From the NCBI RefSeq assembly GCF_030271255.1, contig NZ_JASJOM010000001.1, positions 1-64,000 of the forward strand: a stretch of 64,000 bases of DNA, in the 5' to 3' direction. Both the position numbers and the translations under genes were made by a program. Under the pieces are notes generated by a model. It was not told the DNA's origin. It worked only from the letters and a program-made list of their open reading frames with translations, and ran no database searches. This document shows positions 50,492 to 60,618 of the stretch, in pieces; position 1 is the stretch's first letter; every line of letters starts with the position of its first letter. Source of the stretch: Peribacillus folii. GTDB taxonomy: Bacteria; Bacillota; Bacilli; Bacillales; DSM-1321.

Positions 50492-51557
50492 TAAGCGGCG
50501 GCTTCTTTCTAAAATGAACGCGGGCATGCAAAACAAAAACTTTCAGCACAGCCAGAATCGGAATGGACAGGACCATCCCCGTGATGCCGCCGATTTCGCC
50601 ACCGGCCAGTAATGCCAGCATGATGAAAAGCGGATGCATATGGAGGCTTTTGCCGACAATTAACGGAGACAGCACATTTCCTTCAAGGAATTGGAGCACG
50701 ACCACGATGATTGCAATGATCACCACCATTTTCACCGATATCGTCGCAGCAAGGATCACGGCGGGAATGGCGCCGATGATCGGACCGAAGTACGGTATCA
50801 CGTTCGTAACCCCGATGATTGCACCCAATAGCAACGGGTAATCCATTCCGACTATCCAGAAAAGCAGCGAGGATAACAAGCCGATCACGGCACAAACGAT
50901 GATTTGACCGCGAATGTAACTGCCAAGCGACGCATCGACGTCACGGACGAAGTCCCGTCCTTGCTTGCGCCATTTTTTCGGTGTCATATACCAGGCCATT
51001 TTTTTCAAGGCGGTGAAATCCTTCAGGATATAAAATGCGATGAAGGGAATCAAGGCGATCAGAACGATGAAGTCGATCAATTTCACGGCATACTCCATCG
51101 CTTTTTCAGGCATACGCTTCAACCAGCCCTCGAACAGGAGAATGCCTTCCTCCACCCTTTCATGGATCCCGAATGGCCAAGCGGCGGTTTGATGATTCAG
51201 ATTATCTATCCGGCTCCGGTATTGTTCAACCAGTTCCGGCACGCTTTCCGACAGCTCCCGCACCTGACTGACCATCACCGGTATACCTTTATACACGGCA
51301 AAGCCGATTCCACCGAAAAACAATAAATAAATGATCGTAATCGAAAGCCAGCGCCTCATCCCTTTTCCCTTTAAATATTCAACTACCGGATGCAGTAAGT
51401 AACTGATGAATGCGCCAATCAAAAAAGGGATCAGCACCGTCACACATACAGTGACAATCGGCCCCCATAAAGGTTTGAGTTTCATGAAAATATAAATGAC
51501 GAAAAATAAGAGCAGCAAAAAACCGAGGCGATAAAACCACTTAACACGAATACCCAC
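50481..51557 (-). CDS. yrrI: AI-2E family transporter YrrI
   Basis: 358-aa polytopic membrane protein of the AI-2E/PerM family with about eight hydrophobic helices, including the C-terminal GGEIGGITGMVLSIPILAVLKV family region. Substrate unknown. GTG 51557 lies 10 nt after GGGAGG and matches the family start (VKWFYRLGFLLLL); the frame stays open to 51608. Confidence 0.88.
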   Translation of the reverse strand: MGIRVKWFYRLGFLLLLFFVIYIFMKLKPLWGPIVTVCVTVLIPFLIGAFISYLLHPVVEYLKGKGMRRWLSITIIYLLFFGGIGFAVYKGIPVMVSQVRELSESVPELVEQYRSRIDNLNHQTAAWPFGIHERVEEGILLFEGWLKRMPEKAMEYAVKLIDFIVLIALIPFIAFYILKDFTALKKMAWYMTPKKWRKQGRDFVRDVDASLGSYIRGQIIVCAVIGLLSSLLFWIVGMDYPLLLGAIIGVTNVIPYFGPIIGAIPAVILAATISVKMVVIIAIIVVVLQFLEGNVLSPLIVGKSLHMHPLFIMLALLAGGEIGGITGMVLSIPILAVLKVFVLHARVHFRKKPPLIDK

Positions 51558-51611
51558 TTCAAAAACACCTCCCGCTCGTTTATTCTTCGAAAGGCGGCGG
51601 GTTTTCATACA

Positions 51612-51642
51612 TAAAAAAGAGAGTGTCCTGATGAGGACACCC
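51612..51642 (-). terminator. Terminator after the yrzQ-like ORF
   Basis: GGGTGTCC/GGACACTC stem with a 6-nt loop and TCTTTTTT on the minus strand. Confidence 0.85.
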
Positions 51643-51651
51643 TAGCACACG

Positions 51652-51765
51652 TCATAATAATGACTTTAATCTTTTACGGATTTTTTTCATGCTCCGTTTA
51701 AGCATCTTTGAATTCATCATGTCCGAACCGAAGTTCATAAGACTATTGCGTGAACGTTTAGCCAT
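51652..51765 (-). CDS. Small basic peptide, possibly YrzQ-like (DUF3918)
   Basis: 37-aa peptide starting MAKRSRNSLMNFGSDMMNS and ending in a very basic helix (MKKIRKRLKSLL). GAAGAGGTGTTTGGT precedes the ATG, and a terminator follows. The position between yrrI and yrzR matches yrzQ of B. subtilis, and the basic C-terminal helix fits DUF3918, but similarity over so few residues is weak evidence. Confidence 0.6.
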   Translation of the reverse strand: MAKRSRNSLMNFGSDMMNSKMLKRSMKKIRKRLKSLL

Positions 51766-51786
51766 ACCAAACACCTCTTCCAATAA

Positions 51787-51981
51787 TCACATACTGAAGC
51801 GGCGGTCATTTTCTTCAAACAAATCGTCCAATGAGCTTAAGCTTCCATCTTCCTCGACCTGGTGCGTATTGATGAGCCCTTCCGATAAGGTCATCTCAAT
51901 AAAACAATTCCAACAATAATATTGATTCACGCCAATTTTCCCCACATCTTTGCTGCGGCAATTCGGGCATTTAATTTCCAA
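51787..51981 (-). CDS. yrzR: Zinc-ribbon protein YrzR
   Basis: 64-aa protein with two CxxC pairs (CPNC and CWNC) 15 residues apart, a zinc-ribbon pattern, followed by an acidic tail. I choose TTG 51981, 6 nt after TGAGGTG; the frame is open to 52032 but that part overlaps yrrD. Name based on position after yrrD and size; function unknown. Confidence 0.7.
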   Translation of the reverse strand: MEIKCPNCRSKDVGKIGVNQYYCWNCFIEMTLSEGLINTHQVEEDGSLSSLDDLFEENDRRFSM

Positions 51982-51991
51982 AATGGACACC

Positions 51992-52450
51992 TCACTGTTT
52001 ATTAACTGAAACAATGATGGTATCCTTCCCAAACGTAGGCGGCTGTTTTGACTCGATCACTGTGGGCTCCGAAAAAAAACCATCCGTTGTTTCATACGCT
52101 ATAATCGTGCCCATTTTTTCCCTGAAGTATACATCCTGCAGTAAACCAAGCTCCTCACCCATTTCCGAAAAAAGCATCCGTCCCAGTAGCTCGTCCTTGG
52201 TCAGGCAGATGGAATTCGAGGGAATTTTCCTCATAGGCGAATCTTTGAGCTCGATGACGATCCCGTCTTGTCCGAAAGATCGTATGTCGGTTAAAAGCAA
52301 ATGGAAGGCTCTTTTGAACAATGCTTGCTGATGAATGACCAAGCCTGTTACCTGACCCGATCCTGAAATCGATAAATCATGGACGGTGCCGATCCGTTCT
52401 CCGTTAATCGTGAAAACCGGCATCCCTTTCAATAAAGAAAACGTCCGCAA
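51992..52450 (-). CDS. yrrD: PRC-barrel domain protein YrrD
   Basis: 152-aa protein with two PRC-barrel-like repeats: the first around GMPVFTINGERIGTVHDL, the second around LLGRMLFSEMGEELGLLQDV. Such domains bind RNA or proteins; the specific role is unknown. TTG 52450 lies 7 nt after AAAGGCGG; an ATG two codons earlier touches that site. Ends 11 nt before yrzR. Confidence 0.8.
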   Translation of the reverse strand: MRTFSLLKGMPVFTINGERIGTVHDLSISGSGQVTGLVIHQQALFKRAFHLLLTDIRSFGQDGIVIELKDSPMRKIPSNSICLTKDELLGRMLFSEMGEELGLLQDVYFREKMGTIIAYETTDGFFSEPTVIESKQPPTFGKDTIIVSVNKQ

Positions 52451-52544
52451 GGTCATCCCGCCTTTCCGAACATTTTTATTATTCCTTTCAGCATGAAAAT
52501 AGATGTGCTGAAAGGTTTTCCATTGTCGGTTCGCTTATGGGACG

Positions 52545-52577
52545 GCAAAAAAAGCACCCCATTTGTCTGGGGTGCAA
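52545..52577 (-). terminator. Terminator of the lemA-TPM unit
   Basis: GCACCCCA/TGGGGTGC stem with a 6-nt loop followed by seven T on the minus strand. Confidence 0.9.
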
Positions 52578-52599
52578 ACCATGTCCATGCTATTCGATC

Positions 52600-53385
52600 T
52601 TACCAACCTCTGCTGGAACCGCCCCCACCGGAGCTTCCGCCGCCTCCGCCGCGCGGTCCGCTGCCACCTCGGCCGCCGCCGCCTCCGCCTCCACCTCCGC
52701 GGCTGATGAAGATCAAGAGGATATTGAGGAGCGTTCGAAGAAAAAACCCTTTGAAGAATTTGGCATCGAGGATGAACACGATGATGATGACGATGATCAT
52801 GAGTAAAACCTGCAGGCCGGATGGCTGAAAGGTATCCGGCTCCGGCTCTGGCTGGACGGAAAGATCTTGATGAAACTCTTTGCCTAGATCATATTCTTTC
52901 GTCACATCGTTATAGACAGCCTTATAGGTCTCAGTCAGTGCAGAATCATAATTGCCTTTTTTCAGCTCTGGAATCGCAACGTTGTCCAAAATCTGTCCCG
53001 ACCTGATATCGGTGATGGCCCCTTCCAGACCATACCCGACTTCGATCCGTATCTTCCGTTCTTCCTTGGCCAGCACGATGAGGACTCCATTGTTCAGTTC
53101 GGCATCCCCAAGCTTGAAGGATCTATAAGCTTCGACAGAGTACTCATTGATATCAGAGTCCTCCAGCGAATCAACGGTCAATACGGAAATCTGTGCCTTG
53201 GTGGCATCATCCAAGCGTTTTCCCAGCTCGATCAATTCCGATTTTTCCTGATCATCAAGCAATCCGGCAAAATCCTGGACATAGATGTCCCCAACTGGTT
53301 CCGGGATGTTGGGTTGTGCTGCGGCTACGTTTGCAAAAAGGAGCGTGAAAAAGAAGAATAGCGCAAACACAGCGAGTTTTTTCAT
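52600..53385 (-). CDS. TPM-domain membrane protein (YgcG family)
   Basis: 261 aa: signal peptide (KLAVFALFFFFTLLFANVAAA), a TPM domain (VQDFAGLLDDQEKSELIELG, VEVGYGLEGAITDI as IRIEVGYGLEG), a membrane helix (LLMIIVIIIVFIL) and a Gly/Ser/Arg-rich tail with nine consecutive Gly. TPM proteins are implicated in photosystem or envelope protein turnover; the bacterial role is unclear. Start overlaps the lemA stop (TAATG), so the two are coupled. Confidence 0.85.
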   Translation of the reverse strand: MKKLAVFALFFFFTLLFANVAAAQPNIPEPVGDIYVQDFAGLLDDQEKSELIELGKRLDDATKAQISVLTVDSLEDSDINEYSVEAYRSFKLGDAELNNGVLIVLAKEERKIRIEVGYGLEGAITDIRSGQILDNVAIPELKKGNYDSALTETYKAVYNDVTKEYDLGKEFHQDLSVQPEPEPDTFQPSGLQVLLMIIVIIIVFILDAKFFKGFFLRTLLNILLIFISRGGGGGGGGGRGGSGPRGGGGGSSGGGGSSRGW

Positions 53386-53951
53386 TATTTATCGCTCCCG
53401 AAATCAACCTTTGGCGTTTCTTTTTCTTGATCGGTTACTTCAAAATACGGCTTGGTTTCGAACCCGAATGCGCCCGCCATTACATTCTTCGGAAAGCGTT
53501 TAATTGTCTTATTATATGTCGTGACTTCATCATTATAGTCTTTTCGTGCCACCGTCAGACGGTTTTCCGTCCCCTCCAGGCTATCCATGAGTCCCTTAAA
53601 GTTCTCATTAGCCTTTAAATCCGGATAGTTCTCGACGACAACTAATAGGCGGCTCAAGGCACCGCTCAGCTGTTGGTCAGCTTGTATCGCATCTTCTGTG
53701 GTATTGGCACCCGCCAGCTTGGAGCGGGCATCACTCACCGCTTTGATGGCTTCGGTTTCGTGCTTCGCATAACCTTTCACCGTTTCGACGAGGTTCGGAA
53801 TTAAATCCGCCCTTCGCTTCAATTGATTATCCACCTGTGACCACTTATTGTCGACGTCTTCATTGGCACTTACAAGGCCGTTGTATGAGGTTGCCCCATA
53901 TATCACGAGCAAAACGACAACGACTATTCCGATTATCCAACCTTTTTTCAT
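53385..53951 (-). CDS. lemA: LemA family protein
   Basis: 188-aa protein with an N-terminal membrane anchor (GIVVVVLLVIYGATSYN) and the LemA helical domain: YNGLVSANEDVDNKWSQVDNQLKRR is the hallmark region (short form NGLVxxxExVxxxWxxV), and later YNKTIKRFPKNVMAGAFGF. Function unknown; LemA and TPM proteins occur together in many bacteria. Good site GGGGGGACCAGG before the ATG. Confidence 0.9.
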   Translation of the reverse strand: MKKGWIIGIVVVVLLVIYGATSYNGLVSANEDVDNKWSQVDNQLKRRADLIPNLVETVKGYAKHETEAIKAVSDARSKLAGANTTEDAIQADQQLSGALSRLLVVVENYPDLKANENFKGLMDSLEGTENRLTVARKDYNDEVTTYNKTIKRFPKNVMAGAFGFETKPYFEVTDQEKETPKVDFGSDK

Positions 53952-54044
53952 CCTGGTCCCCCCTGCCTTTTCACATATAAGTTATATTTTATAGTAATTC
54001 CACCAAAACTATGAATGTAAAACAAAATTAAGCGATTTAATAAG

Positions 54045-56453
54045 CTACATGAAATCATAAGGTGTGACATTCTCCATCCCGATCATCGGGTCGGCATGCA
54101 TGAGGATGTCAAGATAGCTCGCCTGCTGCTCCTGCACCATTCCCTTTTCGACCGGAGCATCCGCTTCACTCAATACCTCGTGCAGCTTTTCACGCAAAGT
54201 CGTTTTCCTGCGCATCTCATCATTGCGCTCGATACCCAGGCGGAATGCATCTTCCTCCCCGCAAAGGATCAGGAAATTCTTGCTGCGGGTGATCGCGGTA
54301 TATAATAAGTTCCTACGGAGCATCCGATAATAGCTTTTCACCACAGGCAAAATGACGATGGGAAACTCACTTCCCTGCGATTTATGGATCGAGCAGCAAT
54401 ATGCATGTGTAATCTGGTTCAAATCCTGTTTCGTGTAGGTCACTTCGATGCCCTCGAACGATATGATGACTTTATCGACATGATCGGTATTTTCCTTAGC
54501 GAACAATATCGAGACGATTTCTCCCATATCGCCGTTAAAGACGCCCTCCTCAGGCTGGTTCACCAGCTGCAGCACCTTATCTCCCGTCCTGTAGATCACA
54601 TCACCAAATTTAATTTCCCGCCGTTTTTCATCGGCATTGCCATTGAACACTTCCTGAAGCATTTTATTCAAGGCATCAATGCCGGCAGGACCTCTGTACA
54701 TGGGGGCGAGGACCTGTATATCCTTGGCCGTGAAGCCCTTCGTCCGCGCATTTGCGACCACCTTCTCGATCACCTGGGCGATTTGGCCGGTTTGGCAGCG
54801 AATGAAAGAGCGGTCTTCCTGCTGTTTCGTCACATCGGCAGGAAGCCTGCCCTTTTTGATATCATGGGCCAATTCAATGATCGATGACCCATCAGCCTGA
54901 CGATAAATATGCTCAAGACTGACAGTCGGTACACAATCCGATGCAAGCAAGTCCTTCAGCACCTGTCCCGGACCGACTGATGGCAGCTGATCTTCATCGC
55001 CAACCAAGATAACCTGGACATTTTCCGGCAGGGCCTTGAATAATTGATGGGCCAGCCAAGTATCCACCATGGATACCTCATCGATGATGACGATCCGGCC
55101 ATCCAGCTGATTATCCTCATCATGGGAAAAGCCTTCGCTCCCATTCCATCCCAGCAAACGGTGAATCGTGACGGCGGGGAGCCCGGTCGATTCAGCCATG
55201 CGCTTCGCCGCACGACCGGTCGGTGCCGCAAGGACGAAGGGAAATGGGTCGCTTCCTTCTTTTTTGTAATCATTCAGATCCATTGATACCCCGTGCAGCT
55301 CGGCATAAAGCTCGACGATTCCTTTGATGACCGTCGTCTTACCGGTTCCCGGTCCCCCGGTCAGAATGAGCATCGGCGACTGCAGCGCGGTTTGTATCGC
55401 TTCCTTTTGTGCCGGGGCATATGAAACACCAAGGCGTTCCTCCAGCTCACCAAGCGCCAGCAAGAATTCCGATTCCGGGAACTGATCCTCATACTCGGTT
55501 TGATCCAGCAGCCGCTTGATGTTCATCACGATTCCCTTTTCGGAATAAAACAGTGATGGCGGATAAATCCGTTGCTCTTCGACAACGATTTTTCCTTCTT
55601 CCGTCAATTCGATTATTTCCGAGGAAATGTTCGTGAACTCGATCCGGTCCCGTTTATTTTCCTCTAGCAGCTTTTTTACCGCTTCCAACAGCTGCTCGGC
55701 TTCTATGTAGATATTCCCGTCTTGGAGGCATTGGGATTCCAGCGTATATAAGCAAGCCGCCTTGATCCGATCAGGATGGCTGCCGGAAATGCCGAGCTGA
55801 TGACCAAGCTCATCCGCTCGGCCAAAGCCAATCCCTTCAATATCCTCGACAAGCTTATACGGATTTCCCTGGACCATAGAAATCGTATCCTGCTTATACA
55901 TTTGATAAATCTTCATCGAGAGCTGCGGACCGAAGCCATATTGATTCAAGGCAATCATCACCTGCTCCAGGCCTTGATGCTCCACTAGTGTGTCATAGAG
56001 CCCTTTCGCTTTTTCGCCGGATAGTTTCGGAATATCATCAAGTAACGAGGGCTGAGCCAGAATCTTGGAAATCGCCTTTTCCCCTAGCGTATCAACAATG
56101 TTTTCGGCTGTTTTCTTCCCAATCCCCTTAAACAAATCACCAGACAAATAACTGACGATGCCTTCCTTGGATTGGGGCAAATCCTTGCGAAAATGCTCCA
56201 CATGAAATTGAAGGCCAAAACGGGGGTGCTCCTTCATGGCCCCATAAAAAATATACATCTCGTCATCATGCATCCTTGGAAAATAACCGGTTACGACAGC
56301 TTCCTTCTCTTCATAATCCAGATTCGTTTCATGAACGCGAATTCTAACAACCGAGTACATATTTTCCTCATTATGAAAGATCGTCACCAAATGGCTGCCC
56401 TTCATGAACATTTTCTCTTCTGCAAACAAATCCAACGAATCTTGCTGGCTCAA
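54045..56453 (-). CDS. recD2: RecD2-type helicase (YrrC)
   Basis: ATP-dependent 5'-3' SF1B helicase for recombination and replication-fork repair, working without RecBC. The 802-aa protein has the extended N-terminal region with helix-hairpin-helix motifs (SGDLFKGIGKKTAENIVD), Walker A GGPGTGKTTVI, Walker B IIDEVSM, and the motif VI region HKSQGSEFPIVILPV with YTAITRSK. Length fits B. subtilis YrrC. Confidence 0.96.
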   Translation of the reverse strand: MSQQDSLDLFAEEKMFMKGSHLVTIFHNEENMYSVVRIRVHETNLDYEEKEAVVTGYFPRMHDDEMYIFYGAMKEHPRFGLQFHVEHFRKDLPQSKEGIVSYLSGDLFKGIGKKTAENIVDTLGEKAISKILAQPSLLDDIPKLSGEKAKGLYDTLVEHQGLEQVMIALNQYGFGPQLSMKIYQMYKQDTISMVQGNPYKLVEDIEGIGFGRADELGHQLGISGSHPDRIKAACLYTLESQCLQDGNIYIEAEQLLEAVKKLLEENKRDRIEFTNISSEIIELTEEGKIVVEEQRIYPPSLFYSEKGIVMNIKRLLDQTEYEDQFPESEFLLALGELEERLGVSYAPAQKEAIQTALQSPMLILTGGPGTGKTTVIKGIVELYAELHGVSMDLNDYKKEGSDPFPFVLAAPTGRAAKRMAESTGLPAVTIHRLLGWNGSEGFSHDEDNQLDGRIVIIDEVSMVDTWLAHQLFKALPENVQVILVGDEDQLPSVGPGQVLKDLLASDCVPTVSLEHIYRQADGSSIIELAHDIKKGRLPADVTKQQEDRSFIRCQTGQIAQVIEKVVANARTKGFTAKDIQVLAPMYRGPAGIDALNKMLQEVFNGNADEKRREIKFGDVIYRTGDKVLQLVNQPEEGVFNGDMGEIVSILFAKENTDHVDKVIISFEGIEVTYTKQDLNQITHAYCCSIHKSQGSEFPIVILPVVKSYYRMLRRNLLYTAITRSKNFLILCGEEDAFRLGIERNDEMRRKTTLREKLHEVLSEADAPVEKGMVQEQQASYLDILMHADPMIGMENVTPYDFM

Positions 56454-56490
56454 CGTTACTCCCCACCTTTTCCATGCATATGCCTTTTAA

Positions 56491-57156
56491 TTATTCGGCA
56501 TTCATTTCTTCCATCAGTTTTTTACCGTGCGCTGCCAGCATATGGTCAGGCTGGGCTTCTAGCGCCTTTTCAAAGTATGTTATCGCTGCCTGGGCATCTT
56601 CCTTATAACCGGCAAATGCTACACCCAAATTATAATAAGCATCGGCATGACCAGGATCCTTTTCCACCACTGCATTCAGCTGATTGATCAATTCATCATA
56701 CAATTCAGAATTGGCGAGGCAAAGCGCATATTGGAATCTCGCATCGACGTCCTCTGGGCTCAGCTCCACCGCTCGCTGTAAATAGGGCATCGCCAATTTA
56801 GACTGTTCCAATGCCATCAAAGTCAATCCAAGCATGAAGTAAGCATCACTGTTTTCCAAACCTAATCGAATCGCTTTCTCAAACATGTCCTTCGCCTCAA
56901 CTAATTTAGAATCTGATTCATAATATAAGTTCCCTAATGAATAATATGCTGCAGCTGCCTTTTCATCCAGCTCGATCGCCTTTTTGTAAAACTTGACCGC
57001 CTTATCCGTTTCACCCACGGCCGTGAGTACATTCCCAAAGTTTATGTAGGCAACAGGCTCATTCGGATTTTCCTCGATTGCCTCATTGAAGACCTTCGCC
57101 GCTTCCTCATATTTTCCTTGTTGCATATATTCGATGCCTTGTTGATTTTTATCCAT
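56491..57156 (-). CDS. yrrB: TPR-repeat protein YrrB
   Basis: 221-aa protein made of about six tetratricopeptide repeats (for example YINFGNVLTAVGETDKAVKF, AAYYSLGNLYYE, ADAYYNLGVAFAGYKED). No membrane segment. A scaffold role is typical but the partner is unknown. Sits between recD2 and mnmA as yrrB does in B. subtilis. Confidence 0.93.
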   Translation of the reverse strand: MDKNQQGIEYMQQGKYEEAAKVFNEAIEENPNEPVAYINFGNVLTAVGETDKAVKFYKKAIELDEKAAAAYYSLGNLYYESDSKLVEAKDMFEKAIRLGLENSDAYFMLGLTLMALEQSKLAMPYLQRAVELSPEDVDARFQYALCLANSELYDELINQLNAVVEKDPGHADAYYNLGVAFAGYKEDAQAAITYFEKALEAQPDHMLAAHGKKLMEEMNAE

Positions 57157-57236
57157 TATTCATTCACACTCCATTTTCATAATAAAAAGTATAGCATAAG
57201 CCCACGGTCGATTTCAGCGGACCACGCAATCCAAAG

Positions 57237-57268
57237 AAGTCCCCAACCGCAAACACAGCTGGGGACTT
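57237..57268 (-). terminator. Hairpin after mnmA
   Basis: Perfect 9-bp stem AAGTCCCCA/TGGGGACTT with a 14-nt loop just past the mnmA stop; the T-tract is weak (CTTCTTTGG), so termination may be partial. Confidence 0.6.
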
Positions 57269-57275
57269 GCTTATT

Positions 57276-58409
<1,134 letters not shown>

Positions 58410-58421
58410 TTAAAGGAAGGA

Positions 58422-59567
58422 CTACCTTCCCACTAATCTGTTAATGATTGTCACGGTCGTTTCAGCCGCCTGCCTGACAACGTGTTCCGTGTTATGCAAA
58501 CCGAAGCTGAAACGGATCGAATTCTTCGTCCGCTCCGAATCCTTGCCAAACATGGCGACAAGCACATGCGAAGGTTCGATCGATCCTGCGGTACAAGCGG
58601 AGCCGCTTGACACCGCCACACCTGCCAAGTCCAGATTGACGAGCATCGATTCCACATTCGTACCCGGAAAACTTACATTCAGCACATGAGGGAGCGACTG
58701 TTCGATAGATCCGTTAATTTCATATTGTACATCCGCCCCATCGAAGACGGCAAGCAATACGTCTTTGAAGCGCTTGTATTCTGCGGATTTACTTACCATC
58801 GTATGTTGAGCGATTGATACAGCTTCCGAAAAGCCAGCAATGGCCGGCACACTTTCCGTGCCCGCCCGGCGTTTGCGCTCTTGCTCCCCGCCATAAAGAT
58901 GCGGACTCAGCTTCAACCCCTCACGAATATATAGAAAGCCGATTCCCTTCGGGCCGTTGATTTTATGAGCCGATACACTCAGCAAATCCACGCCCAATTC
59001 GCGCACGTCGATAGGAATCAAACCATAGGCTTGAACCGCATCGGTATGAAAAATGGCCGGATGGTCTTTAAGCAGCCGACCGATTTCGGCAATCGGCTGG
59101 ACCGTCCCGACCTCATTATTCCCATACATGACCGAAACCAAAATCGTATCATCGCGCAAAGCGGCCTCCACGTCGGAAAGTGAAATAAGCCCCGCTTCAT
59201 TCACAGGCAAATAAGTGAGTTCAAAGCCAGACTTCTCAAGAAATTGGCAAGTATGCAAAACCGCATGATGCTCAATCTCGGTCGTGATGATGTGTTTTCC
59301 TTTTCCATTATAGGCATTGGCAACCCCAAGGATCGCCGTATTATCAGCCTCTGTTCCACCACTCGTGAAAATGATTTCATTCCGTCCGGCACCAATGCTT
59401 TTGGCAATGCTTGAACGGGCCTCATCCAAAACATGACGCGCCTCCCGACCGAAAGCATGGATGCTCGAAGGATTGCCGAAGTCATGGCTCATGACGGTCA
59501 TCATCCTATCGATAACATGTGGATGCATCGGTGAAGTCGCCGCATGATCTAAATATATTCTCTCCAC
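58422..59567 (-). CDS. iscS: Cysteine desulfurase (IscS/NifS type, YrvO)
   Basis: PLP enzyme that takes sulfur from cysteine for MnmA. The 381-aa protein has the PLP Lys in SVSAHKINGPKG and the catalytic Cys loop SSGSACTAGSIEPSHVL. Start GTG 59567 follows GGAGGCG. B. subtilis yrvO lies next to mnmA in the same way, which favours a dedicated tRNA-thiolation role over Fe-S cluster assembly. Confidence 0.95.
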   Translation of the reverse strand: MERIYLDHAATSPMHPHVIDRMMTVMSHDFGNPSSIHAFGREARHVLDEARSSIAKSIGAGRNEIIFTSGGTEADNTAILGVANAYNGKGKHIITTEIEHHAVLHTCQFLEKSGFELTYLPVNEAGLISLSDVEAALRDDTILVSVMYGNNEVGTVQPIAEIGRLLKDHPAIFHTDAVQAYGLIPIDVRELGVDLLSVSAHKINGPKGIGFLYIREGLKLSPHLYGGEQERKRRAGTESVPAIAGFSEAVSIAQHTMVSKSAEYKRFKDVLLAVFDGADVQYEINGSIEQSLPHVLNVSFPGTNVESMLVNLDLAGVAVSSGSACTAGSIEPSHVLVAMFGKDSERTKNSIRFSFGLHNTEHVVRQAAETTVTIINRLVGR

Positions 59568-59585
59568 TTTTTTGTCGCCTCCATT

Positions 59586-59622
59586 AAAAAACGCAAGCGC
59601 CTACAAAATAGGCGCATTGCTG
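59586..59622 (-). terminator. Terminator after cymR
   Basis: GCAATGCGCCTA/TAGGCGCTTGC stem (one mismatch) with a TTTTG loop, followed by TTTTTT on the minus strand. It separates cymR from iscS. Confidence 0.82.
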
Positions 59623-59627
59623 ATCAC

Positions 59628-60047
59628 TTAAATATAGTACATATAAGAATCGATTTCACCCGTATCCTTGTAATTCGCCAAATCCATCAGCGTCGTATTA
59701 TCCAATACATCCTTCACGGCATCCCTGATGCGAATCCAAAGCTGGCGCTTAACCGGCTCTTCCTCCTCGATCCCCTCAACCGGGGTGATCGGCCCTTCCA
59801 ATACGCGAATGACATCACCCGAAGTAATCTCCTGAGGATCCTTGGACAGCACATACCCGCCATACGCACCACGGACACTCTTCACCAATCCTGCATTTCG
59901 AAGAGGCGCAATCAGCTGCTCCAAGTAATGCTCGGACAAATTATGCGTCTGCGCAATCGATTTCAAACTCTTCGGGCCTTCTCCATAATGTTTAGCAAGC
60001 TCGATCATGATCGTTAAACCATAACGGCCTTTCGTAGATATCTTCAT
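59628..60047 (-). CDS. cymR: Rrf2-family cysteine metabolism repressor CymR
   Basis: Master repressor of sulfur amino acid genes, active in complex with CysK. The 139-aa protein has the Rrf2 winged helix MKISTKGRYGLTIMIELA and LSEHYLEQLIAPLRNAGLV, and the wing GAYGGYVL. It lacks the three-Cys cluster of IscR/NsrR, as CymR does. ATG follows GAGGTGTATATGT. Its B. subtilis target operon lies at 33-37 kb here. Confidence 0.96.
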   Translation of the reverse strand: MKISTKGRYGLTIMIELAKHYGEGPKSLKSIAQTHNLSEHYLEQLIAPLRNAGLVKSVRGAYGGYVLSKDPQEITSGDVIRVLEGPITPVEGIEEEEPVKRQLWIRIRDAVKDVLDNTTLMDLANYKDTGEIDSYMYYI

Positions 60048-60618
60048 ACATATACACCTCGAATTATTTATCCGTTTCTAAAATCTTATGAAATTATAGC
60101 ATATTCCCATCAGAAATGCATTCACCCACCACCAATTTTACAAATTATCCTAATTGGAGAGGTAGGAATTTATTTGGCACGGTCGGATTGTCCGATTTTC
60201 GGGACGAATTATTCACCCTCTAGTCCGGACGAACGAAATAAGCGGAAGAAAGATTTTGATTGATATATTTCCTCAAAGATTATGTAAACCTCGCAAAACC
60301 TTCCATTACCACTCGCACATATCGAAACTCCTTCCGGCTGCACGCTCCATCAAGCGCAACAAACATTTTCACCTCTACAAAAGACAGAGTGTATCTAGTA
60401 AATTCTCTGATGGTAGGCTAGTCCGAATCGAATAGGGAAAGGGCCGGATGATGAGCCATAAAGGACGAATGCTCTCCCCTTAAGATGAATTAGCCTCCTT
60501 AAAGGGCGGACTATCGGCTTTAATGCGCCGGTTACTAGGATTTTGCCAGCAGAGATAGCATAATCAGCGCATTTCACCCTTAACTTGTGATACGTTATAT
60601 AAAAAGGAGAGGTGCGCA
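60048..60618. other. 571-nt intergenic region between cymR and rarA
   Basis: Divergent upstream regions. No supported ORF, RNA or hairpin terminator found; only short frames without binding sites. The rarA site AAAGGAGAGGTG lies at its right end. Confidence 0.6.
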
